Shown here: positions 16,101-23,065 of the stretch, piece by piece
Position numbering within the stretch: position 1 is the stretch's first letter
Layout of the letters: each line of letters starts with the position of its first letter
DNA from: Candidatus Gastranaerophilales bacterium
Lineage (GTDB): Bacteria > Cyanobacteriota > Vampirovibrionia > Gastranaerophilales > Gastranaerophilaceae
Length of the DNA: 33,119 bases
Direction: 5' to 3'
Assembly: GCA_023665105.1 (NCBI GenBank)
Contig: JAMPEO010000003.1
Location: 1 to 33,119, forward strand
Program-made: the position numbers and the translations under genes
The notes under the pieces: generated by a model
What the model saw: the letters and a program-made list of their open reading frames with translations, nothing else
Told to the model about the DNA's origin: nothing
Database searches by the model: none

Positions 16101-16366
16101 ACCTTACCGGTGCGGATTATGTTATCCACTATGACCCTTGGTGGAACCCTGCTGTTGAAGACCAGGCTACTGACCGTGCTTATCGTATCGGACAAACTAA
16201 AAAAGTATTTGTATATAGAATCATTACTAAAAATACAGTTGAAGAAAAAATCCAAAAACTTAAAACAAGAAAACGTGACCTTGTTGACAGCGTAATTTCT
16301 GTTGATAGAAATATTACGAAGTCTTTAACTATGGAAGATATCAAAGAAATCTTCTCTGTAGATTAA
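13184..16366 (+). CDS. SWIM zinc-finger SNF2-family helicase
   Basis: A 1060-residue Swi2/Snf2-type DNA translocase. The N-terminus carries a SWIM zinc finger with exact CxCx6CxH spacing (C70, C72, C79, H81). Residues of about 100-590 form a long variable region (bacterial SNF2 helicase-associated type). The ATPase core has motif I [9 protein letters not shown] (621-629), motif II DESQ (719-722), motif III [13 protein letters not shown], and in the second lobe [30 protein letters not shown] and [11 protein letters not shown] (motif VI). Such proteins move on double-stranded DNA and may displace bound proteins or polymerase. The bacterial role is not settled. The SD (AAAAGGA) is about 13 nt from the ATG, further than usual. 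It is not next to methylase or nuclease genes, so a DISARM-like defence role is not supported. Confidence 0.92.
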   Translation: [1060 protein letters not shown]

Positions 16367-16466
16367 GAGTAGGAATAACTATTTAGGGGTAAATTTTTAG
16401 GGTAAATCTTTAGTGGCAATTATTAGAAATTATTGCAAAATATTTGTTAATATTTGCTAAATCTGC

Positions 16467-16495
16467 TTGCATGTAAGTTTTTTTTTACATAAAAT
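16467..16495 (+). promoter_or_regulatory. Promoter of rpsT
   Basis: TTGCAT (16467-16472), 17 bp with a run of nine T, TAAAAT (16490-16495). Predicted +1 near 16502. Confidence 0.65.
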
Positions 16496-16514
16496 AGTTT
16501 TACTCACAATCCTC

Positions 16515-16554
16515 GTAACGGATATGCGTCGTCATTAAACGCAAATTCCGATAC
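16515..16554 (+). promoter_or_regulatory. Structured leader of rpsT
   Basis: Outer stem GTA.CGGA/TCCG.TAC and inner stem TGCGT/ACGCA with a 9-nt loop, between the predicted +1 and the SD. It could be a site for autogenous control by S20, as many ribosomal-protein leaders are. It matches no leader motif I know. Confidence 0.4.
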
Positions 16555-16575
16555 AAATATGAAAGGTGAATAACA

Positions 16576-16842
16576 ATGGCAAACATTAAATCAGCAAAGA
16601 AAAGAGTTCTAATAGCAGAAGCAAACAGACAAAGAAACACAGCTTTCAAGTCTTCTATCAAAACTGCTGTTAAAAAAGTTCTTGCTTTAGCAGAAGGTGA
16701 AGATAAAGAAGCTTTAAATGCAGCATTATCTAAAGTTTATCAACTTTGTGACAAAGCTGTTTCTAAAGGTATTCTTCACAAAAATACAGCTGCTAGAAAA
16801 AAATCAAGACTTACTCTAGCTGTTAAAAAATTAGCTAAGTAA
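16576..16842 (+). CDS. rpsT: Ribosomal protein bS20
   Basis: Small-subunit protein S20, a helical bundle that binds 16S rRNA early in assembly. The 88-residue product has the family N-terminus MANIKSAKKRVLIAE, the basic helix RNTAFKSSIKTAVKKV and the C-terminal signature KGILHKNTAARKKSRLT. SD is AAAGGTGA. It is transcribed alone: a good promoter lies about 80 bp upstream and a strong terminator follows 22 bp after the stop. Confidence 0.97.
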   Translation: MANIKSAKKRVLIAEANRQRNTAFKSSIKTAVKKVLALAEGEDKEALNAALSKVYQLCDKAVSKGILHKNTAARKKSRLTLAVKKLAK

Positions 16843-16864
16843 TTGTTAGAATTATTAAGAGAGT

Positions 16865-16905
16865 ATAGCCGATAACTGAAATCAGTTATCGGCTATTTCG
16901 TTTTT
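16865..16905 (+). terminator. Terminator of rpsT
   Basis: A near-perfect 14- to 15-bp stem ATAGCCGATAACTGA/TCAGTTATCGGCTAT with a tiny loop, then TTTCGTTTTT. Confidence 0.92.
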
Positions 16906-16939
16906 ATAAGACTGGTATAAAAAGATAGATTTCAACAAA

Positions 16940-16968
16940 TTGCAATTACCACTGGTTCATAATAAAAT
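16940..16968 (+). promoter_or_regulatory. Promoter of the purD-like/phosphohexomutase operon
   Basis: TTGCAA (16940-16945), 17 bp, TAAAAT (16963-16968), 29 bp before the ATG. Confidence 0.6.
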
Positions 16969-16997
16969 AGATAAATAAAAGATAAGGGCATTTATAT

Positions 16998-18242
16998 ATG
17001 AAAAAAAATATTCTAATCATTGGAAATTCTGCAAAAGAATCTGCATTAGCAAAGATTTTATCCGAACAATTTGAGGTTTTTGTTGCACCTGGTAATGATG
17101 GGATGAAAGAGTTTGCAACAGTTGTTGATATAAGAGAAAACAACATAATAGAACTCTTAAATTTTGCAATGGAAAATGATATTACATTCACAATATGTTG
17201 TTCAGAATTAGCAATTAAACTAAATATCTCAGAGTTATTCAGTGATAACGGTTTAATGATTTTTGCACCAACCGCAGAATCTGCACTATTTACAACAAAC
17301 AGATCAGTTGCGAAGAAAATGTTTTATAAACTTAGACTTCCAACCCCGAGATTTGCAGTCTACGAAAAGAAAAATCTTGCACTGGATTATATTAAAAACT
17401 GCGAAATGCCTGTAATCATACGCACAGATGAGCATAAAGATAAAAATTCTATGATGGTTTGTCCATCTTTCAATATTGCTAAATCTTTTATTGAAGATTG
17501 TTTCTTTGGCGGCGAAAGTAAAGTAATCATAGAAGATTATGTATATGGAACAAATTTCTCTTTCTACGTAATCACTGATGGTTATAAAGCACTCCCTTTA
17601 GGAAGTGTAAAAGACTACAAATTTTCACTTGATGGAGATGGCGGAATATTAACCGAAGGAATGGGGGCTTGTTCACCATTCACAAAACTAACCTTTGACC
17701 ACGAAGATTATATAATGAATGAAATAGTTTATCCTATCATAAACTACCTTGCAGAAGGTTTAAAACCATTCATGGGTATAATCGGTTTTGAGGGAGTCTT
17801 AACACCCGAAGGCGATATTGCGATAACAGAATGTAATCCGTTCTTAAAAGACCACGACGCACAAGGTGTTTTAGCATTACTTGAAAACGATATTTTTGAA
17901 CTTATGCATGCCTGTGCAATCGGTTCTTTCTCCGATGAATATGATATGTTGGATTTTAAAGACGAGTTTGCTGTAAGCTGTGTATTATCAAGCGGTCAAG
18001 TTAAGAACGAAATCATACAAGGTTTAGATGAAGTTCAAGAGGATACACTGGTTGCCCATTTGAATACAAAACAAAACGAATATACAGAGTTCGAAACATT
18101 AGGTGATAGAACGCTTGTATTGACAACAACAGCAAAAACAATGAACAGAGCAAGTTCAAACTTATACGAAGAGATTGATGGTATAGAATTTAGAGGCAAA
18201 CATTATCGCAAAGACCTCTGCACAGTTCCGTCACATTTATAA
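16998..18242 (+). CDS. PurD-like ATP-grasp protein (phosphoribosylamine-glycine ligase family)
   Basis: An ATP-grasp protein of 414 residues laid out like PurD, which makes glycinamide ribonucleotide in purine synthesis. It begins KKNILIIGNSAKESALA (the GAR synthetase N-domain usually reads VLVIGSGGREHAL), then FAPTAESALFTTNRSVAKKM (close to the usual GP...A..E.SK.FAK). The ATP-grasp end holds KPFMGIIGFEGVLTPEGDIAITECNPF, and a family C-domain follows. It is clearly divergent. The usual EFNxRFGDPE box reads ECNPFLKDHDA, and the RE of GGREHA is changed to KE. It could be the only PurD of the organism or a paralogue with another amine-ligase role. SD is AAGGG. It forms an operon with the phosphohexomutase gene 11 bp downstream. 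Confidence 0.75.
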   Translation: MKKNILIIGNSAKESALAKILSEQFEVFVAPGNDGMKEFATVVDIRENNIIELLNFAMENDITFTICCSELAIKLNISELFSDNGLMIFAPTAESALFTTNRSVAKKMFYKLRLPTPRFAVYEKKNLALDYIKNCEMPVIIRTDEHKDKNSMMVCPSFNIAKSFIEDCFFGGESKVIIEDYVYGTNFSFYVITDGYKALPLGSVKDYKFSLDGDGGILTEGMGACSPFTKLTFDHEDYIMNEIVYPIINYLAEGLKPFMGIIGFEGVLTPEGDIAITECNPFLKDHDAQGVLALLENDIFELMHACAIGSFSDEYDMLDFKDEFAVSCVLSSGQVKNEIIQGLDEVQEDTLVAHLNTKQNEYTEFETLGDRTLVLTTTAKTMNRASSNLYEEIDGIEFRGKHYRKDLCTVPSHL

Positions 18243-18253
18243 GAAAGGCTGAC

Positions 18254-19639
18254 ATGACAAACATAAAATTTGGAACAGATGGCTGGAGAGCTATAGTAGG
18301 AGAAGATTTTACAGAAGAAAATGTTATATTGGTTGCAAATTCTATAGGTAAATATGTGTACGAAACCTATGGCATAACAAAACCAATCATAATAGGTTAT
18401 GACCCACGTAATATGGCTGATACTTTTTCAAAATTGACAGCAGATATTCTTGCAGGTTATGGTTTTGAGGTGTGTTACTCTTCTCGTGTTGTTCCTACTC
18501 CTGTTCTTGCATATTCTGCAAAACTCAGAAATGCCTGTGCAGTAATGTTTACGGCATCGCATAATCCGCCTGAATATCTGGGAATAAAATTTATACCTGA
18601 TTATGCTGGACCGGCAACTCAAGAAATTACTGACAAACTTATGGAAAATTTAGGACAAGAATTTTCTACAGATGAAAACGCAAAGGAAGTACAATACACA
18701 GACTTTGCATCAGAATATTATGAACATATTTCAACAATCATTGATTTTGATGCAATAAAAACGTTAGACAAAAATATTATTTTTGATGGATTGTATGCAG
18801 CTAGTATAGGATATTTTGATAAGTTATTATCTGATAACAACATTTCGTTCCAAACACTACACATGGAACACGACCCAAATTTTGGCGGCGGCATGCCGGA
18901 ACCTAAACCTAAGTTTTTAAAAGAACTTATATCAAAGGTAAAATCAGAACCTAATTCAGTTGGCTGTGCTAATGATGGTGATTCTGACAGATTCGGATTT
19001 ATCAACGAGAACGGAGAATATGTTACACCTAATGAAATAATCTCTATATTGCTTATTCACCTCGTAAAGAATAAAAAGCTAAGCGGATGTCTTGTTAAAA
19101 CTGTTGGTGCAAGTCTTATGCTTGATAAGACAGCAGAAAAACTTAATATTCCGGTTGTTGAAACTGCTGTTGGCTTCAAGCACGTTGGAGAAGCAATGAG
19201 ATTAAATGATTGTTTGATTGGCGGAGAAGAATCCGGAGGTTTAAGTATTAAAGGACACATTCCGGAAAAAGACGGTCTTTTAGCCAATCTTTTAATATTA
19301 GAGGCAATGGCATATTCTAAAAAATCAATGGTAGAACTTCAACAAGAGTTAAAAGACTTTGTTGGGGCAGAATACGTTAATGATAGAATAGATTTCAAAC
19401 TCAATGACCGCTCTGAGATAGAAACAGTTATCAATAAGATATCAGAAATCAAATCTGCAGGTGGTTTTGAACTAACACGTACAGATTATAAAGACGGTAT
19501 AAAAATATATCTTGGAGAAAACAGTTGGGTTCTTGCACGCCCAAGTGGAACAGAACCTCTTTTAAGAATATATTTTGAAAGTAACAGTTCAGATAACATC
19601 AAAAAATTGGAAGATGATATATTAGCAAAGATTAAATAG
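18254..19639 (+). CDS. Alpha-D-phosphohexomutase (phosphoglucomutase/phosphomannomutase family)
   Basis: Interconverts 1- and 6-phosphorylated hexoses. The 461 residues carry all four active-site loops: phosphoserine S102 in TASHNPPEYLGIK, metal loop DGDSDR (241-246), sugar-binding GGEESGG (323-329) and phosphate-binding RPSGTEP (429-435). The N-terminus KFGTDGWRAIVGEDFT is typical. The NPPEYLGIK sequence after the phosphoserine differs from the NPxxDNG of GlmM, so I favour a PGM/PMM role over GlmM, but substrate cannot be settled from sequence. SD AAAGG lies 6 nt from the ATG. It is co-transcribed with the PurD-like gene. Confidence 0.92.
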   Translation: MTNIKFGTDGWRAIVGEDFTEENVILVANSIGKYVYETYGITKPIIIGYDPRNMADTFSKLTADILAGYGFEVCYSSRVVPTPVLAYSAKLRNACAVMFTASHNPPEYLGIKFIPDYAGPATQEITDKLMENLGQEFSTDENAKEVQYTDFASEYYEHISTIIDFDAIKTLDKNIIFDGLYAASIGYFDKLLSDNNISFQTLHMEHDPNFGGGMPEPKPKFLKELISKVKSEPNSVGCANDGDSDRFGFINENGEYVTPNEIISILLIHLVKNKKLSGCLVKTVGASLMLDKTAEKLNIPVVETAVGFKHVGEAMRLNDCLIGGEESGGLSIKGHIPEKDGLLANLLILEAMAYSKKSMVELQQELKDFVGAEYVNDRIDFKLNDRSEIETVINKISEIKSAGGFELTRTDYKDGIKIYLGENSWVLARPSGTEPLLRIYFESNSSDNIKKLEDDILAKIK

Positions 19640-19646
19640 CAAAATA

Positions 19647-20276
19647 TTATACCAATAATTGAGGTATAAGTTGTGCTAATGTTTCACCTATTTTTCTATG
19701 CTCAAAACTCTTTACATGTACACAATCTTCAGAACATACTTGAACAATTTTGTTTAAATCGAAAAAATTACAATTTAATTTTTTTGCAAATAAACCTAAC
19801 TCTGTAGCAAAATCTTTTGATTTTTCAACCGATCTTTCATTAAACATGCAACCAAACTTACATCCTTGAACTTTTTCATCAATATAAGGCGGAGCAAGTA
19901 ATAAAATTTCTGTATTCTTATGATTTTCAGATGTTCTAATAAAATCAATAATAGTTCTTATCCCATCTAAAACAGCTTCTACACTGGCTCTGAATAATGT
20001 TTGAAAATCATTTGTACCCAGTAAAATAATAATCATATCTACATTAGGATATTTATTAAGACAATATGGTAAATAATCTACCCCACATGTTTTTATATCT
20101 GCAAAATCTTTGAAAATAACCGTTCGTGCATTATGAGCATCCTCAATAACATTATAGTTATCTCTTAACAACTCTTGTAAAACACCTGTCCAGCGTTCAT
20201 TGAGATTGTAACGTCCACCAGTTTCAGGATTAAAACCATAAGTATTACCATCTCCAAAACACAAAATATTCTTCAT
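19647..20276 (-). CDS. SGNH/GDSL-fold protein lacking the nucleophile serine
   Basis: An SGNH-hydrolase fold of 209 residues from ATG 20276 (MKNILCFGDGNTYGFNP). I prefer this to a start at 20333 because homologues begin here and because a terminator T-run sits only 10 bp upstream of 20333, leaving no room for a promoter. A TATTAT box ends 6 nt before ATG 20276, so this gene may also be leaderless, though its -35 (TGGAAT) is poor. Block III (LLGTNDFQ) and the C-terminal D-x-x-H (DCVH) are kept. The catalytic Ser of GDS is Gly (GAT GGT). If the base is right, ordinary esterase chemistry is lost, and the protein may bind rather than cleave, or be decaying. Confidence 0.8.
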   Translation of the reverse strand: MKNILCFGDGNTYGFNPETGGRYNLNERWTGVLQELLRDNYNVIEDAHNARTVIFKDFADIKTCGVDYLPYCLNKYPNVDMIIILLGTNDFQTLFRASVEAVLDGIRTIIDFIRTSENHKNTEILLLAPPYIDEKVQGCKFGCMFNERSVEKSKDFATELGLFAKKLNCNFFDLNKIVQVCSEDCVHVKSFEHRKIGETLAQLIPQLLV

Positions 20277-20342
20277 AAAACCATAATAATATTTTGATAA
20301 ATCTAATTCCATCCCAAATTGAATAATATCCATTTATACAAT

Positions 20343-20368
20343 AAAAAAACTGACCCCATCGGGTCAGT
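20343..20368 (-). terminator. Terminator of the ribbon-helix-helix gene
   Basis: Perfect 8-bp stem ACTGACCC/GGGTCAGT, loop GATG on the minus strand, then seven T. Confidence 0.9.
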
Positions 20369-20445
20369 CTTTATCCTAATTTCATTCCTTATAATTTTTC
20401 CTTGCGCCTTGTCGTTTCCGACTTTCCTATAAATTCCTTAGCCTC

Positions 20446-20634
20446 TTAATCTAATAAAGCCGCCAATTTTTCTGCATTTTCGTTAGCTAATGCTACGTTT
20501 CTAACTCTGTTTTTATGCATATACGTACGTAATGCTTCTCTAATTAATTCTGATCTTGAACGATTTTCACCTGCTGCAACGTTGTCAATTTCATCAAGAA
20601 AACGTTCAGGCATCGAAATAAGTACTCTTGCCAT
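20446..20634 (-). CDS. Ribbon-helix-helix (CopG/MazE-like) DNA-binding protein
   Basis: A short DNA-binding protein of 62 residues. ATG 20634 is set by a perfect AAGGAG SD with 7-nt spacing, and the longer reading adds an AT-coded N-terminus with no support. The fold is a beta-strand (MARVLISMP), helix 1 (ERFLDEIDNVAA), a turn GENRSRSE, helix 2 (LIREALRTYMH) and a charged tail. It resembles antitoxins of the EndoAI/MazE kind, but no toxin gene lies next to it, so it is more likely a free-standing regulator or an orphan antitoxin. An inverted repeat upstream (20692-20719) is a possible operator for self-control. A clear terminator follows. Confidence 0.85.
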   Translation of the reverse strand: MARVLISMPERFLDEIDNVAAGENRSRSELIREALRTYMHKNRVRNVALANENAEKLAALLD

Positions 20635-20691
20635 TGATTTCTCCTTATAATCTATCGTGTATATGCTCTGTATATATATATTAAAACTCTG

Positions 20692-20719
20692 ATATATAAA
20701 AAATTGCTTTTTTATATAT
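20692..20719. promoter_or_regulatory. 12-bp inverted repeat upstream of the ribbon-helix-helix gene
   Basis: Arms ATATATAAAAAA and TTTTTTATATAT with a 4-nt spacer, in the gap between hydG and the regulator gene. Candidate operator. It might also serve as a weak terminator of hydG. Confidence 0.4.
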
Positions 20720-20752
20720 ATATTGCTTAACATTAGTTAACAATACAAAAGA

Positions 20753-22171
20753 TTAAAATCTGAAATCACGCTTGCCATCTGATATTTCAGCCAAATAACG
20801 AGATGTGTTTTTACGAACATTTTCATCTTTAATTTTTGCTAATTCTGTTTCAATAATTTTCTCACCAACAATTTTTGTTTCTTCAGAAGCATAATCTTCC
20901 AGATATTCTTTAAGAGTTAAAAGTGCGTTCGGATGACAGAAGTTGTGGATTTTCTGTTCTTTACAAATTTTCATGAAATCAGCACCAACTCTGCCTGCAC
21001 GATAACAAGCAGTACAAAAACTAGGTACATAACCAAGTTCCATTAACCATTTCATAACTTCATCAAGAGAACGTCTATCCGTAACATCAAATTGTGCTGA
21101 TTCTTCATCTTCTTCAGATGGATTACAATATCCACCAACACTGGTCTTAGAACCGCCGCTAATCTGAGAAACGCCAAGTTTCAATACCTTTTCTCGACAT
21201 TCTTTTGATTCTCTGGTGGAAACAATCATGCCTGTATACGGAACAGCAATTCTTATACAAGCAATAATCTTAGTAAAAATATCATCATCAATAGCATTTA
21301 TAAATGAGTTTGGATCAATATCATCAGCAGGTCTGATTCTTGGAACACTAATAGTGTGAGGACCTACACCGTATCTTGCTTCAAGGTGTTCTGAATGCAT
21401 AAGCAAACCGGCAAACTCATAACGATAACTTTCTAATCCAAATAATACACCAAGCCCAACATCATCAATACCACCTTGCATTGCTCTATCCATAGCTTCT
21501 GTATGGTATTTATAATTATGTTTTGGACCTGTTGGATGTAGTTGTTCATAACTTTCTTTATTATATGTTTCTTGAAACAAGATATATGTGCCAATACCTG
21601 CATCGTGCAACTTTTTATAGTTTTCAACGGTTGTCGCTGCAATATTTACATTAACACGTCTTATTGCTCCGTTTTTATGCTTAATCCCGTAAATTGTTTT
21701 TATAGATTCAAGAACATATTCAATAGGATTGTTTACCGGATCCTCACCTGTTTCTAATGCTAAACGTTTATGACCTAAATCTTGGAGAGCTATAACCTCT
21801 CTTTTTATATCCTCTTGTGACATTTTTATACGTTTGATATGTTTATTTTTATAATGATATGGACAATAAACACAACCATTGACACAATAATTGGAAAGAT
21901 ATAGCGGTGCAAAAGTTACAATTCTATTGCCATAATATGCTTGTTTGATGTCATTCGCAAGTTGAAAAATTTCTTCATTTTTCTCAGGAATATCGCAATC
22001 TAACAAAACAGCAGCCTCACGATGAGTAAGCCCCTGCATTTTTTTAGCTTTTTCAAGGATTTCATCTATAAGTTTTTCATTATCTTTATTTTCAGATGCA
22101 TACTCAAGAGTAGATAAAATCTCTTCATTTGATATAAATTCTTCCGCTTCACTTGATTTAGGATTATACAT
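20753..22171 (-). CDS. hydG: [FeFe]-hydrogenase maturation radical SAM enzyme HydG
   Basis: HydG is a radical SAM tyrosine lyase that makes the CO and CN ligands of the [FeFe]-hydrogenase H-cluster. The 472 residues match the family. The radical SAM cluster motif is C96-x3-C100-x2-C103 (CVNGCVYC). The C-terminal cluster motif C386-x2-C389-x22-C412 (FCTACYRAG...FCHPNA) separates HydG from ThiH, which lacks it. Signatures such as LETGEDP and PHTISVPRIRP are present. SD GGGAGAG precedes the ATG. HydE, HydF and the hydrogenase itself are not in the window. Their presence elsewhere is implied, pointing to hydrogen metabolism by fermentation. Confidence 0.95.
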   Translation of the reverse strand: MYNPKSSEAEEFISNEEILSTLEYASENKDNEKLIDEILEKAKKMQGLTHREAAVLLDCDIPEKNEEIFQLANDIKQAYYGNRIVTFAPLYLSNYCVNGCVYCPYHYKNKHIKRIKMSQEDIKREVIALQDLGHKRLALETGEDPVNNPIEYVLESIKTIYGIKHKNGAIRRVNVNIAATTVENYKKLHDAGIGTYILFQETYNKESYEQLHPTGPKHNYKYHTEAMDRAMQGGIDDVGLGVLFGLESYRYEFAGLLMHSEHLEARYGVGPHTISVPRIRPADDIDPNSFINAIDDDIFTKIIACIRIAVPYTGMIVSTRESKECREKVLKLGVSQISGGSKTSVGGYCNPSEEDEESAQFDVTDRRSLDEVMKWLMELGYVPSFCTACYRAGRVGADFMKICKEQKIHNFCHPNALLTLKEYLEDYASEETKIVGEKIIETELAKIKDENVRKNTSRYLAEISDGKRDFRF

Positions 22172-22325
22172 ATAAATCTCTCCCTTATTTATATGCTAGA
22201 ACGATAATATATAAAAGTAAAGTAATTTTTATAAGCGAGAAATGAATAGAGTTTTCTTTTTTATTTACAACATTTAAATTTTGAACTAAGATACTATATG
22301 TATAAATTATGAGGAGGGATATAAT

Positions 22326-22970
22326 ATGGATTTGATAGAAAACAGAAAAAGTATAAGAAAATATCAGGAAAAAAATATCCCAAATGATATTTTGAAACAA
22401 GTACTGGATGCCGGACGCTTGGCACCATCATGGATAAATGTCCAACCATGGCACTTTATTGTTGTAAGAAAAAATAAAGAGTTATTGTCTGAATTAGCAA
22501 ATAATCAACCACACGTAAGATATGCAAATGCTGTAATTGTTTGTGTTGCAGATACAGGTGCGTGGAATAAAGACAGATTTTCTGCCGTAATGAAACAAAA
22601 AGGTATGCAAGATACCGGAATTGAATCAATAATGCAATTACCTGCCCTATATCCACCATTATTAGGTCCTCAAACAACTTTACTAAGAACGGTTGAACAA
22701 GTTACCTATGCTATTGCATATATGACATTAGAAGCAGAAAGACTAGGATTAGGAGCTTGTGTTATTGGTGCACTTGGGAACGAAGTTACACAAATTCTAC
22801 CTGACCTATCTCACAAAGTTAAAAAAGAACTTAACTTAAACGATGAACAATGTATAATATCTATGCTTACTTTAGGTTATCCGGATGATAACAGAGAAAC
22901 AATAAAAATAAGAAAAGATTTTGACGAAGTTATCTCAGAAGAAAAAATCGGACAAAAGTTCATTGTTTAA
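22326..22970 (+). CDS. Nitroreductase-family flavoprotein
   Basis: An FMN-dependent oxidoreductase of 214 residues. Its N-terminus is the family signature (LIENRKSIRKYQEKNIP then LAPSWINVQPWHFIVV). Later it has AIAYMTLEAERLGLGACVIG and ISMLTLGYP, which line the flavin site. Substrates of this family vary (quinones, nitro compounds, flavins), and nothing here narrows them. A strong AGGAGGG lies before the ATG. It is divergent from hydG with a gap of about 150 bp and is closed by a strong terminator. Confidence 0.93.
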   Translation: MDLIENRKSIRKYQEKNIPNDILKQVLDAGRLAPSWINVQPWHFIVVRKNKELLSELANNQPHVRYANAVIVCVADTGAWNKDRFSAVMKQKGMQDTGIESIMQLPALYPPLLGPQTTLLRTVEQVTYAIAYMTLEAERLGLGACVIGALGNEVTQILPDLSHKVKKELNLNDEQCIISMLTLGYPDDNRETIKIRKDFDEVISEEKIGQKFIV

Positions 22971-23002
22971 TAATTTAAAAAAACTTTTATTAAAGCAATA
23001 AC

Positions 23003-23032
23003 AAAAGGTCAAACATAATGTTTGACCTTTTT
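23003..23032 (+). terminator. Terminator of the nitroreductase gene, probably bidirectional
   Basis: A 13-bp perfect stem AAAAGGTCAAACA/TGTTTGACCTTTT with loop TAA. The T-rich 3' arm serves the plus strand. On the minus strand it may also end the HEAT-repeat gene. Confidence 0.88.
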
Positions 23033-23065
23033 ATGTAAAGTGAAATATTGTATCATCTTTTCTAA

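Noticed and set aside
13184-16366. SNF2 helicase as part of a defence island (for example DISARM-like)
   Set aside because: No methyltransferase, nuclease or other defence gene nearby. The neighbours are housekeeping and flagellar genes.
20446-20634. Toxin-antitoxin module
   Set aside because: Only the antitoxin-like gene is present. The next gene is an SGNH-fold protein separated by a strong terminator.
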